From a virus: a DNA stretch of 37,247 bases. This document shows, one piece after another, positions 22,598 to 30,444 of the stretch (position 1 is its first letter; every line of letters begins with the position of its first letter). The stretch lies in the IMG/VR virus record IMGVR_UViG_3300049856_000063, positions 1 through 37,247 of that record, one strand, 5' to 3'. A program made the position numbers and the translations under genes. The notes under the pieces were generated by a model. That model was not told the origin of the DNA. It saw nothing but the letters and a program-made list of their open reading frames with translations, and ran no database searches.

Positions 22598-23055
22598 ACG
22601 TCCTGCCTTCCTGTAAAACGTCTATACACATGATCATTAACGCTGTCTTTATAATATTTGTCAAGTTTAACCTCCTCGTTTACCATGGCCCTAAACTCCT
22701 CCCTTGCCCCTTTGAGGGCCTCTGTGGCAGGAGGCGTGGGTATTTTAACCTCCGAGCTATAACGGTCATCCTGGCCGTATCCCAACATTACGTGGTCGAT
22801 TAAGAACAGGATACAGCAGCCCGCGTGTGCAAGGTGAGATATGCCCGTTTCAGGGTCTAAATTCTCGCCCTTTGAGTAGGCAAATAAGTGCCTCAATGCG
22901 GCCCCTATTAATCTGGAATATTTGAACCCTTTCCTCCAGTTATGTTCCGCATATTTCCCCGCCCCGTATTCTAATACTCGGGCTATCTCCGTTAACGCTA
23001 CGGGGGGTAGTAGATCTAGGCGAGGTTTCCCCTGGTCGTGTTTCGTCCCCTGCAT
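22594..23055 (-). CDS. MazZ-like dATP/dGTP diphosphohydrolase
   Basis: A 153-residue all-alpha protein. GTKHDQGKPRLDLLPPVALT, then EYGAGKYAEHNWRKG (residues 29-43), ALRHLFAYSKGENLDPETG and HLAHAGCCILFLIDH match the nucleotide diphosphohydrolase family found in many phages, including MazZ of phages with 2-aminoadenine DNA. Its activity would lower or redirect purine deoxynucleotide pools. There is no PurZ-like synthetase or DatZ-like HD protein in the window. The ATG at 23055 has GGAG eight bases upstream, and the gene overlaps the upstream one by 116 bases. Confidence 0.85.
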   Translation of the reverse strand: MQGTKHDQGKPRLDLLPPVALTEIARVLEYGAGKYAEHNWRKGFKYSRLIGAALRHLFAYSKGENLDPETGISHLAHAGCCILFLIDHVMLGYGQDDRYSSEVKIPTPPATEALKGAREEFRAMVNEEVKLDKYYKDSVNDHVYRRFTGRQDV

Positions 23056-23515
23056 ATAATCGCTCCATTAGTTTTGAAGATAGAGACCCGGTATCGGGTA
23101 ACATCTCTTCGGGTGAAAGGTACATATTTGCTGCCGAACTACGCTTAATAACCCTGACAAACCATCGATTGTCTTTATGGTGTTTACGGATAATGCGCCC
23201 TATAGCGTCCTGAAATACGTGATACGGTAAAGCTACCCGTATAATCATTTCAGGTCGGTACTCAACATAGGGGTGCCCGTATGGTGCCCAAGCTTGCTCT
23301 TCTGATAACATTTGAGCTAATGGGTTAGGGGCTATTGACGCCACTTCTGAGTTATCATACCCCCGCTCGGCAAACCGCATTGCGTCGTGCCTAGCCGTTT
23401 TAACCGCCCGGTATTGGGCACTAATACCTTCTGGAGACCCTACAAGCTCAATGTAGCTTGCTTTATCGGTAAACCAGGGGCTAAATGCACGCTCAAACTT
23501 AGTTTTAAAGTCCAT
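22940..23515 (-). CDS. Hypothetical protein in the early block
   Basis: A 191-residue protein. Residues 1-145 look like a folded alpha/beta domain (MDFKTKFERAFSPWFTDKAS, RPEMIIRVALPYHVFQDAIG, RWFVRVIKRSSAANMYLSPE). The last about 40 residues (GDETRPGETSPRSTTPRSV...) are low in hydrophobics and overlap the MazZ-like gene in another frame, as if the original stop was lost. There is no known motif. It lies downstream of the small zinc-ribbon gene and is probably co-transcribed. Confidence 0.7.
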   Translation of the reverse strand: MDFKTKFERAFSPWFTDKASYIELVGSPEGISAQYRAVKTARHDAMRFAERGYDNSEVASIAPNPLAQMLSEEQAWAPYGHPYVEYRPEMIIRVALPYHVFQDAIGRIIRKHHKDNRWFVRVIKRSSAANMYLSPEEMLPDTGSLSSKLMERLYAGDETRPGETSPRSTTPRSVNGDSPSIRIRGGEICGT

Positions 23516-23530
23516 GATTACCGCCTTCTA

Positions 23531-23713
23531 TCAATATCGATCATTAAGAGAATCGTGTAAAACCCCATTACTAGAACCATAGGTAAAATAATCATTTCCA
23601 TTGTCGTCTCCATCGTCTGGGTCATGTCCAAGACATTTCGGACATGCCATAGTTTGAATGAAAGGTGAGTAAAACATTTCGACTTGACACTTTGAACAGA
23701 TTAAAAATCTCAT
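23531..23713 (-). CDS. Small zinc-ribbon protein, first gene of the leftward operon
   Basis: A 60-residue protein. CSKC (residues 6-9) and CPKC (24-27) form a zinc ribbon, followed by an acidic stretch (DPDDGDDNGND). AGGAGG lies six bases before the ATG. It is the first gene after the divergent region and the leftward promoter candidate at 23785-23814, so it would be the earliest leftward product. An early zinc-ribbon protein may affect host transcription, but the target is not visible. Confidence 0.75.
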   Translation of the reverse strand: MRFLICSKCQVEMFYSPFIQTMACPKCLGHDPDDGDDNGNDYFTYGSSNGVLHDSLNDRY

Positions 23714-23784
23714 TTAAACCTCCTTGGCATCGCTGCCTGATACAAACGTATCGGCACATTGGCTAAAATACTTTAGCTAAATCT

Positions 23785-23814
23785 ATCATAACATGAAAAT
23801 TAAGTACTTAGCAA
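23785..23814 (-). promoter_or_regulatory. Leftward promoter candidate
   Basis: On the minus strand the region reads TTGCTA (23814-23809), an 18-base spacer and TATGAT (23790-23785), with TG one base before the -10 (extended -10 TGTTATGAT). This matches sigma-70 promoters and would start the leftward block about 65 bases before the zinc-ribbon gene. A hairpin lies just downstream at 23762-23777. No phage RNA polymerase is encoded, so host polymerase use is expected. Confidence 0.5.
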
Positions 23815-23981
23815 CCCCCCTTGATATCATTAGAGTTTTTATAAGTGTCAATTTGTTAGGCGTATTGAAGGTGAGGGTGTTGCGGGGTGCCGTACGACAA
23901 ATCTGCGACAAAACACCCCTAGAACACCCCGCTGGCGGGGTAGATTTGTCGAAGATTCGGGGGTACTCACTGTCTAAGCCT

Positions 23982-24011
23982 TTGAATTTACTCCGGGGTG
24001 GTTTAAATAAT
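23982..24011 (+). promoter_or_regulatory. Rightward promoter candidate
   Basis: TTGAAT (23982-23987), an 18-base spacer and AATAAT (24006-24011) resemble a sigma-70 promoter with one change in the -10. The expected start of RNA is near 24018, and the AAGGAG site for the first gene is at 24027-24032. The -35 match is weak (four of six), so this is a suggestion only. Confidence 0.4.
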
Positions 24012-24037
24012 ACAGATAACTATAAAAAGGAGTGGGT

Positions 24038-24514
24038 ATGAAAAGTGAAGGGTTAATTATACGGCTTCAAAAACGCCTTGAACGGCACCACGTACGTAGA
24101 GTCCGGACAATTGCAAGATGGTTGTTAGACTATTTTGAACTAAACCGGGAATTTTTATATTTAACCAACCAATCAAACCCATGTTCGGAAAGCGTATTGG
24201 TATCAGACCTACGGGACCAGCTTATACAAACTGGATTGTTTATTGTAACAACGGACACGTCAGAGCAAAAATGGAAACTGTACCCTACAATTCAATTTTT
24301 AAGTATATTAAAACAATATAAGGAGGCGCGAAATATGGAAGCCCCTACTCGACAAGAATTAAAAGATAGTATGTACATGCTTAGGTCTGAGGTTGATAAT
24401 AAACTAAAGACGCTTGCAAAGAATATAATCGAAAAGTTAGACCCCCCGTTCACCGAGGAGAAGTACAAACAATACACACAGGAGACAACTCATGACGACC
24501 TATGGGATAAGTAA
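24038..24514 (+). CDS. Hypothetical protein, first gene of the rightward operon
   Basis: A 158-residue protein. The ATG at 24038 is preferred over a GTG at 24032, because AAGGAG lies five bases upstream. The N-terminal 90 residues (MKSEGLIIRLQKRLERHHVR, then ARWLLDYFELNREFLYL) look like a helix-turn-helix-rich domain, and the C-terminus is a helical charged segment (MYMLRSEVDNKLKTLAKNII). It could be a DNA-binding regulator or packaging helper, but no family is recognised. Confidence 0.75.
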   Translation: MKSEGLIIRLQKRLERHHVRRVRTIARWLLDYFELNREFLYLTNQSNPCSESVLVSDLRDQLIQTGLFIVTTDTSEQKWKLYPTIQFLSILKQYKEARNMEAPTRQELKDSMYMLRSEVDNKLKTLAKNIIEKLDPPFTEEKYKQYTQETTHDDLWDK

Positions 24515-24845
24515 CGTGCGGAGGGGTATGGCAGGACTATATAAAAAGTACACCCGTATCCGTGAGGCGCTAGACGGTTGGGACTTGCCCACCCTCCTCG
24601 CATTACCGGACAGCGACCTAGAGTATATGCTCCGGTATGCAATCGAAGCCTCAGGAATGGCCGCTATCAAATACGAAGACGCCACCCTGGCTAACCCGGA
24701 GGAGATACGACGACAAAAGAGCGCGCACTATTATAGAACCAAAGGATATAAAAACGTTGTGTTAGAGGATGACCTTCTACATGATGACCTAGACCCCGAA
24801 AAAATCTTAATCTTAAAGGAGACATTTTATGGCCAAGTTAAGTAA
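24492..24845 (+). CDS. Hypothetical protein, possible packaging or regulatory helper
   Basis: A 117-residue protein (MTTYGISNVRRGMAGLYKKY, then LPTLLALPDSDLEYMLRYAI). AGGAGA lies seven bases upstream of the ATG, and the gene overlaps the previous one by 23 bases. The mid-part resembles a short helical bundle and the C-terminus is acidic (DDLLHDDLDPEK). It lies three genes before the terminase block. No family recognised. Confidence 0.75.
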   Translation: MTTYGISNVRRGMAGLYKKYTRIREALDGWDLPTLLALPDSDLEYMLRYAIEASGMAAIKYEDATLANPEEIRRQKSAHYYRTKGYKNVVLEDDLLHDDLDPEKILILKETFYGQVK

Positions 24846-25071
24846 ACGGAAAGTTCAAGCTCTGTTCGAAGCCGAAGTCCTCACATTCATGATTCTGGAT
24901 GGGTGGTGCTCCCAATCTGTCCAACACGCTAAGGTAGGTCAGGCGGCCCTAGGTAAGTCCTCCGCGGTGCTTAACGAGCTATCAAAGCGGTTTAGTGAGG
25001 CTGAGGCGTCAGCTATAAGCCAACAAGTTGTGGATAATGCAACTAAAGTCCTATCAGGAGAACAAGTATGA
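24829..25071 (+). CDS. Small helical hypothetical protein
   Basis: An 80-residue protein (MAKLSKRKVQALFEAEVLTF, then GQAALGKSSAVLNELSKRFS), predicted helical. AAAGGAG lies seven bases before the start. It overlaps the previous gene by 17 bases and the next by four. No recognisable domain. Confidence 0.75.
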   Translation: MAKLSKRKVQALFEAEVLTFMILDGWCSQSVQHAKVGQAALGKSSAVLNELSKRFSEAEASAISQQVVDNATKVLSGEQV

Positions 25072-25295
25072 AAGTCCTACCTATCGTCTCCCTACCCGAC
25101 TCCTTTGAGGCGGTAACAGGGTGGCAGTGTAGCTATCTAACTAATATGGTTGTTAAACTTACAGTAAAGAACGGTAAGGTGGTAAAAGTCGAGCCCCTCA
25201 TTGACGCCCCGGACGTGCAAGCCCGGTGTTCACAGGTAGGTAAAGACGTCATTGAGACCGTAATCAGCACCACACGGGGGAGGGAATATAAATGA
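25068..25295 (+). CDS. Small hypothetical protein
   Basis: A 75-residue, beta-rich protein (MKVLPIVSLPDSFEAVTGWQ, then NMVVKLTVKNGKVVKVEPLI). The start overlaps the previous stop (ATGA) and the end overlaps the next start. Two Cys are present (C22, C54). No family recognised. Confidence 0.75.
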   Translation: MKVLPIVSLPDSFEAVTGWQCSYLTNMVVKLTVKNGKVVKVEPLIDAPDVQARCSQVGKDVIETVISTTRGREYK

Positions 25296-25507
25296 GAGAG
25301 TACATCGAATCAGGAATAGCCGTTGTCGTTGTCATAATGGCCCTTATTTTGAATCCTTGGGTTGGTGGGCTACTTGGACTAGGGGTAATAGCTGAGCGAG
25401 CATTTAAGGCCTATTCTGTCACTCGGGATATTGACCGCCTAGACAAGCTTGAGGCGGAGGTTAGAAGCCTCCACACCCTGGTGGGCATGAAACAAGTTTA
25501 CAAGTGA
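25292..25507 (+). CDS. Membrane protein with coiled coil, holin-like or anchor candidate
   Basis: A 71-residue protein. Residues 8-34 are hydrophobic (GIAVVVVIMALILNPWVGGL), broken by a Pro at 23, so two short membrane stretches are likely. Residues 43-62 are a charged helix (TRDIDRLDKLEAEVRSLHTL). The arrangement resembles small holin-like or membrane-anchored coiled-coil proteins. It is upstream of the packaging genes and away from the amidase, so a holin role is only one possibility. The start overlaps the previous stop. Confidence 0.75.
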   Translation: MREYIESGIAVVVVIMALILNPWVGGLLGLGVIAERAFKAYSVTRDIDRLDKLEAEVRSLHTLVGMKQVYK

Positions 25508-25514
25508 GGGATTT

Positions 25515-25799
25515 ATGAGTACACCTAGACCGCCTAAACGAACGATTGTAAAGCCCCCCGTAATCAGCTTCCGGGAGATTGTCGAGGCCCAACTAGCGGC
25601 CTTAGCGGCTCTTGCAGGGGGTAGACTGTTAGACAAAGAGGAGTTACACCTTTTCAAGACTATTGCCGAGGCATACGTCACCCTATCTCCAGACGAGAAG
25701 CATAACCTATCTTCTAGTTCTATCATTGTTCCAGAACAGGAAACAACTCGGGATATAGCGGAGCTACTAAAATTAGCTACGTCACAAGTAAGGAAGTAA
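25515..25799 (+). CDS. Small terminase subunit candidate
   Basis: A 94-residue protein (MSTPRPPKRTIVKPPVISFR, then EIVEAQLAALAALAGGRLLD). It is placed one base before the large terminase gene, the usual position of the small subunit. It is helical with a Pro/basic N-terminus and an EELHLFKTIAEAYV segment similar to oligomerising helices. No helix-turn-helix is obvious, so the call rests on position and size. It starts with AGGG upstream. Confidence 0.55.
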   Translation: MSTPRPPKRTIVKPPVISFREIVEAQLAALAALAGGRLLDKEELHLFKTIAEAYVTLSPDEKHNLSSSSIIVPEQETTRDIAELLKLATSQVRK

Positions 25800-25800
25800 T

Positions 25801-27123
25801 ATGACACCAGACCAAGCTAAAATAAAGCTGTGGAAACTCGGGGAATTGTCTTGGTTATTGCGCCCCGAACAGCAAAACATGTTAGCCCTGCTACATGAAT
25901 CTAAAGATTTGGCGGTATTCAATATATCACGAAGGCTAGGAAAGTCAACGACTTGTGCAACATTTTGTGTTGAGAACGCCATTCGTAAGAAACAGCATAT
26001 ACGGTATGCTACCGCGTTTTTATCCGACCTCGCGCAATTTATCTGCCCTATTTTTGAGTGGGTAATGGAGACCTGCCCCGAAGACCTTAGGCCGCAATGG
26101 CAGGTATCAAAGAAGGAATACCGATTTAAGAATGGGTCTACGATCAAGTTAATCGGGCTAGACAAAAATCCTAATGGTATTCGTGGAAATGCCATTGACA
26201 TTTTAGTTGGAGACGAGTCCGCCTTTGTAAACAACTTGGAATATCTTTACAAATCTATAATTATCCCGGCTACTATGAAGCGGCGATTTAAACTGATATT
26301 CCCCTCAACCCCTCCCGAGTCTCCTGAGCATTTTTGGGCCAAGGAGCTAATACACAAAGCCCAAGAGCGGGGGACCTACATCGAGCTAACCATTGACGCT
26401 ATCTCAGACCTGCCCCCAGAAGAGCGGAAACGTCTCTTAGACGAGGTTGGAGGTGAGGATAGTGCTACGGCCCAAAGGGAGTTCTTTTGTAAAATTATAG
26501 TCGATGTAACCCGCTCTATAGCACCCTCATTTACTGAGGCGCACATTTTACCTATCGACCCACAGTTTGTGAATTGGGGTTATTTCGGTGACGGCGGCGG
26601 TGTCCGAGACATGACGGTATTTTACCGAGCCGGGTATGACCACAACCTACGTAAGATCATTTTTCGGGATGAGTTGGCCTTTAATCGTAATACAGAAACC
26701 CCCACAATCATTAAAACATTTAAAGAGAAGTGGGGAGACAAACGCACAATCATGTTTGACGTTGCAGGACAGCTAGCAATCGACTGGTCTGCTGCCGGGC
26801 TGCCTACAACTACGGTTATTAAAGACGAGTTTGATGCCGGGATTAGACTTCTGAATACAGAGTTTCACCTTAACCGGGTAATAATACACCCTGATTGCAA
26901 GCTATTGATTAGGACACTGAAAGGCGGACTACTTAATAAACAGCGTACTGATTTTGAACGAACAGAGTCCTTAGGCCACTGTGATGCAGTAGCAGCCTTT
27001 ATATACGGATTACGGGGGGTTGACAAGGTAACGGACTTGCGACCTAAGCCAAAAGGTGAGGACATGTTTAGACCTAAAGTAGAAGACCCCTTAGTAGCAA
27101 CCTTAACCAAAATGGGATGGTAA
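25801..27123 (+). CDS. Large terminase subunit (packaging ATPase-nuclease)
   Basis: A 440-residue motor protein that pumps DNA into the capsid. Variant Walker A is SRRLGKST (residues 43-50), Walker B is DILVGDES (D138, E139), and FPSTPPES is motif III. The C-terminal RuvC-like nuclease begins at about 255 (GYFGDGGGVRDMTVFYRAGY) and ends with GHCDAVAAFIYGL near 405, where the last catalytic Asp lies. Size is typical for a headful or short-tailed phage terminase. It follows the small-subunit candidate by one base and precedes the portal by three. Confidence 0.93.
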   Translation: MTPDQAKIKLWKLGELSWLLRPEQQNMLALLHESKDLAVFNISRRLGKSTTCATFCVENAIRKKQHIRYATAFLSDLAQFICPIFEWVMETCPEDLRPQWQVSKKEYRFKNGSTIKLIGLDKNPNGIRGNAIDILVGDESAFVNNLEYLYKSIIIPATMKRRFKLIFPSTPPESPEHFWAKELIHKAQERGTYIELTIDAISDLPPEERKRLLDEVGGEDSATAQREFFCKIIVDVTRSIAPSFTEAHILPIDPQFVNWGYFGDGGGVRDMTVFYRAGYDHNLRKIIFRDELAFNRNTETPTIIKTFKEKWGDKRTIMFDVAGQLAIDWSAAGLPTTTVIKDEFDAGIRLLNTEFHLNRVIIHPDCKLLIRTLKGGLLNKQRTDFERTESLGHCDAVAAFIYGLRGVDKVTDLRPKPKGEDMFRPKVEDPLVATLTKMGW

Positions 27124-27126
27124 CCA

Positions 27127-29082
27127 ATGGAAATCAAAAGATACTGGGCACTGGAAAGCACGGACAACATTGCACAAGAGATTAACGACAAGATGACCGA
27201 GTACCGTAGGTTTATGTATGACTCGGGCTATTCTTACAAGCTACAGACTGCCTATAATGCCTATTACGGTAACAAGAGTGGGGCGTTTGGTATTGACACC
27301 TTCAGCGACGGTAAGTCTAAAATACAGGCTAACCATTTGAAGTCATTAATACAACGGCTGCACAATTTATGCACCCAAGCCAAACTTGCCTGGCAAACTC
27401 GGGCACGTAACTCAGACGCTAAGTCTCAAATTCAGGCAGACTTTGGTAAAGGTCTTCTTGAATACTACGGAGACAGTAAGAACCTTAACCGGGTGCTTAA
27501 GCGCGCAGTTGAGACTGCCTTAGTTATGTTCGAGGGGTTTGTGTTCGCCCCCTGGGACTTTAACTCGGGCGACGAAATTAGACCCGACGAATCGGGGCAG
27601 ACTATACGGCAGGGCGATCAGGCTTTTAAGGTCTTACATGCCTTTAACGTAGCTCGACCTCAAGCTGAGACCGAGACCCCATGGTATATTATTGAGACCT
27701 CACAGAATAGGTACGACCTAGCCGCTCAGTACCCAGACTTCGAAGAACAGATTCTAACCGCGGCCTCTCCTATCCGGGATTCGGCTATCCACGATTATTT
27801 GGTAACCCCCTATAATACCGTACAAGTTGAACAGGATACGGACCACGTAGTCATTCGATACCTGTTTCACCCTAAGACCTCCGCAATGCCTCAAGGCAGA
27901 GAGACGCTGGTTTGTAATGATGTGGTTCTTTACGACCGAGCCCTGATCTACTCTAAGCTTCCCGTCGTCCGGGTTAGCGCCGGGGACGTAATCGACGCTA
28001 TTGTTGGGGACAGCCCTAACTCTTCCCTGATTAGCCTACAGGACGGATTTGACCGCCTGCTTAGCGCAGTGTCTACCAACAACCTTAACGGCGCAGTACA
28101 AAATATTTACAGTCAAGACCCTAACGTCGAGATTCAAAAGCTTAACGAGGGTATGAACTTAATCAAAGGACAGACTGAGCCAAAGGCAATCGCACTGGTA
28201 AACAGTAGCAAGGAGACGTACAACCTAATCTCCGAATATGTTAATCATATGCAGCTTTTGTCGGGCGTTAACGCTACGGCAAGGGGTAACCCCGAGGAGT
28301 CGGTTAGTACTGCTGGTGGTCAGGCCCTCATGATTGCCCAAGCTATACAATTCGTGAGTGACCTTCAGGCTTCGTATGCTCAAGCCGCATCTGAGTTGGG
28401 GACTATCATTATAAAGAACCTCCAATCCTTTGCGTCTGAGCCCCGACTTGCCTACATTGGTGGGGTGTCTAGGAAGGCGTACATCAAAGAGTTTACATCC
28501 AAGGATATTGAATCGATCGACCGGGTGTCTGTAGACTTGGGCGACCCAATGACTCAAACCATCGCAGGTCGGTGGGAGTTGGTTCAGCAGTGGGCGCAAA
28601 TGTCCATGATTAAAGACCCCGTTAAGATGGTAGAGTTCCTTAGGACGGGGCAGGCGGACAGTTTAACAGAAGACCAGTTTAAAGATAGCCTACTGATTCG
28701 TGAGGAGAATGAGCAACTTAAGCGGGGGGAGACGCCCTTAGTTCTTATGACCGACGTACACCCTCAACACATCTTGGAACATAAACAGTGCCTTAGCGAC
28801 CCGGAGGCCCGTATGGACCCGAATGTCAACCAAGCGGTACTTGAGCATATCCAAGCACACATCGAGGCGTACAAAGGCATGGACCCAGACTTGGCAGCGA
28901 TCATGAACTTACCTCCATTACCCAGTATGCAGATGCAAGCGCCCCCACCGGACCAGGGCGTACCCGAAGTAGGGGGCCAAAATTTACCTCCTGCACCACA
29001 AGGTACACCCCCTCAGGTAGAAGCAGCATATAACCAGTTTGCGGAGCAAGCCGCAGCATCACCAGAAGGACAAGAAGTATGA
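27127..29082 (+). CDS. Portal protein (P22-like)
   Basis: A 651-residue dodecameric portal through which DNA enters the head. The N-terminal helices (TDNIAQEINDKMTEYRRFMY), the wing region and the long helix in the middle (GVNATARGNPEESVSTAGGQ, with FVSDLQASYAQAASELG) match short-tailed phage portals. The C-terminus has a Pro/Gln-rich tail (MQMQAPPPDQGVPEVGGQNL). It follows the terminase directly and overlaps the next start (ATGA). Confidence 0.9.
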   Translation: MEIKRYWALESTDNIAQEINDKMTEYRRFMYDSGYSYKLQTAYNAYYGNKSGAFGIDTFSDGKSKIQANHLKSLIQRLHNLCTQAKLAWQTRARNSDAKSQIQADFGKGLLEYYGDSKNLNRVLKRAVETALVMFEGFVFAPWDFNSGDEIRPDESGQTIRQGDQAFKVLHAFNVARPQAETETPWYIIETSQNRYDLAAQYPDFEEQILTAASPIRDSAIHDYLVTPYNTVQVEQDTDHVVIRYLFHPKTSAMPQGRETLVCNDVVLYDRALIYSKLPVVRVSAGDVIDAIVGDSPNSSLISLQDGFDRLLSAVSTNNLNGAVQNIYSQDPNVEIQKLNEGMNLIKGQTEPKAIALVNSSKETYNLISEYVNHMQLLSGVNATARGNPEESVSTAGGQALMIAQAIQFVSDLQASYAQAASELGTIIIKNLQSFASEPRLAYIGGVSRKAYIKEFTSKDIESIDRVSVDLGDPMTQTIAGRWELVQQWAQMSMIKDPVKMVEFLRTGQADSLTEDQFKDSLLIREENEQLKRGETPLVLMTDVHPQHILEHKQCLSDPEARMDPNVNQAVLEHIQAHIEAYKGMDPDLAAIMNLPPLPSMQMQAPPPDQGVPEVGGQNLPPAPQGTPPQVEAAYNQFAEQAAASPEGQEV

Positions 29083-29402
29083 TATTTGCAAGTATTTTAG
29101 TATGGTTATCTGCCATTGTAGTCGGTATGTCGTCGGAAATTCCTAACTGTGTTGATAAGGCCAATCAGGCAATCGTGGCAGACGGGCTTCAAAACACACG
29201 GGCAAAGGTTGAAAATTACCCTTTCGGTATATCCCTTCTGTTTCAGAATGGTGACTATAAGTATGATTACTTCTTTACCGACGACGAGGCTATGAACCAA
29301 GAAGCTTTAGATAGCGGGTACGTATCTTTAGGAAAATGCCTGTTAGATAAGACCCCTGTCTATTTTTCACGCGGATCTATAAACATTACTAAAGGAGCGT
29401 AA
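29079..29402 (+). CDS. Secreted small protein between portal and scaffold genes
   Basis: A 107-residue protein. Residues 1-18 are a signal peptide-like segment (MIFASILVWLSAIVVGMSS). The rest is soluble with two Cys (CVDK at 24 and GKC at about 87), a likely disulphide outside the cytoplasm. AGAAG and the overlap with the portal stop set the start. A periplasmic or exported protein between portal and scaffold is unusual, and suggests an accessory (superinfection exclusion or similar) gene. No family recognised. Confidence 0.75.
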   Translation: MIFASILVWLSAIVVGMSSEIPNCVDKANQAIVADGLQNTRAKVENYPFGISLLFQNGDYKYDYFFTDDEAMNQEALDSGYVSLGKCLLDKTPVYFSRGSINITKGA

Positions 29403-29404
29403 CT

Positions 29405-30361
29405 ATGAGCGATACACCAAATACCCCAGCAGCAACTCCGGCAGCAACCGACGCCCCAGTGTCACCTAACTTAGCCGTAGACGCGTGGGACACCCCAGCA
29501 GAGCCTAAGGAACCTAAAGCCGAACCTAAAGCGGAGACCAAGCCCGAGCCTAAACCTAAACGTTGGTTAACGGCCAAGGTAGATGGTAAAGAGGAGAAGG
29601 TAGACGAAGACACCCTAATCCGGGAATATCAGAAGGCTAAAGCCGCGGATAAGAAATTCCAAGAGGCCGCCAAAATCCGACAGGAGTACGAGGACTTTAA
29701 ACGTAAACTAAAAGAGTCTCCTGAGGAGCTCCTGAACGATCCGGACTTGGCAATTGACAGACAGAAGTTAGCCGAGTCTTGGATTATGAAGCAAATTGAA
29801 GCCGAGATGCCTAAAGACCCCAAAGAGATTAAGCTTAAGGAATACGAGGAAAAACTAAAGAAATACCAGGAGATAGAGAAGCAAGCACAAGAAGAGCAAC
29901 AACGTCAAGAGTTTGATCAGGTGGTATCTAAGCGGCGAGAAGAGATAGGGAATCTACTAAGCGACGCTATGAAAAAATCCCCACTTAGTAAGAATCCCGA
30001 AACCGCTGCAGCAACGTTACGGGAAATGGCACTTTACTACAGGTCGTATAAAGCTGAGACGGGGGAGGCACCTAACGCTGAAGAGCTCGCTAACCATGTA
30101 GAGCAGAAGTACTATAAGGGTATGTATGAGCTATCGGGCACACTTGAAGGTGAGGACCTGGTACAGTTTTTAGGTGAGGGGGTCGTTAACAAGATTCGCA
30201 AGTACGACCTTGCCAAACTCAAGGGGGGTAATAAGGAAGCACCCGCCCCCCAAGTCAACCCAAGTAAGGACGCCCCTACCCTACCAAAAGTGTCTAAGGG
30301 TAAGACAGAGTCCCCTTTCGAAGCCCGTGAAAGGATTCGTAAGATGTTAGGTAAGGGCTAA
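29405..30361 (+). CDS. Scaffold-like protein
   Basis: A 318-residue, highly charged protein. Residues 1-55 are Pro/Ala/Lys-rich (MSDTPNTPAATPAATDAPVS, then EPKAEPKAETKPEPKPK). Residues 80-200 are coiled-coil helices (EYEEKLKKYQEIEKQAQEEQ). The C-terminus is a basic helix (FEARERIRKMLGKG), as in scaffolds that bind the capsid by a C-terminal helix. The place between portal and capsid genes is the usual position of a scaffold. AAGGAG precedes the ATG. Confidence 0.85.
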   Translation: MSDTPNTPAATPAATDAPVSPNLAVDAWDTPAEPKEPKAEPKAETKPEPKPKRWLTAKVDGKEEKVDEDTLIREYQKAKAADKKFQEAAKIRQEYEDFKRKLKESPEELLNDPDLAIDRQKLAESWIMKQIEAEMPKDPKEIKLKEYEEKLKKYQEIEKQAQEEQQRQEFDQVVSKRREEIGNLLSDAMKKSPLSKNPETAAATLREMALYYRSYKAETGEAPNAEELANHVEQKYYKGMYELSGTLEGEDLVQFLGEGVVNKIRKYDLAKLKGGNKEAPAPQVNPSKDAPTLPKVSKGKTESPFEARERIRKMLGKG

Positions 30362-30444
30362 AATTAGCCATTGCAGAATAGAGGCTATCCTAGGACGCCT
30401 CTATCCTGTATGCTACCCCACTGGGATGCACTAAGGAGGTTTGA
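30362..30444. promoter_or_regulatory. Hairpin leader before HNH and capsid genes
   Basis: ATAGAGGC (30378-30385) and GCCTCTAT (30397-30404) form an 8-bp stem with an 11-base loop that itself contains the palindrome TCCTAGGA. CTAAGGAGG follows near the HNH start at 30445, an unusually strong ribosome site for a homing nuclease gene. It may be the old leader of the capsid gene, with the stem stabilising the capsid message. There is no terminator T-run. Confidence 0.6.

Larger units (their letters stand above)
23714..24037. promoter_or_regulatory. Divergent control region with nested dyads, origin or operator candidate
   Basis: This 324-base gap lies between the leftward and rightward operons. 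It holds GATAC/GTATC at 23739-23752, a perfect hairpin GCTAAA/TTTAGC at 23762-23777, the inverted repeat CGACAAATCT (23895-23904) / AGATTTGTCG (23942-23951), and inside it the palindrome-like ACCCCGCTGGCGGGGT (23926-23941). AACACCCC occurs twice (23911 and 23923 region), and GCGGGGTG occurs at 23883-23889 in opposite orientation to CACCCCGC at 23925-23932. Repeats of this kind are typical of origins or operators. An 82-codon frame at 23793 lacks a ribosome site and is not supported. Confidence 0.7.

Noticed and set aside
23793-24041. Rightward frame of 82 codons in the divergent region
   Set aside because: There is no ribosome site, it covers the dyads and the promoter candidates, and it overlaps the real first gene start.
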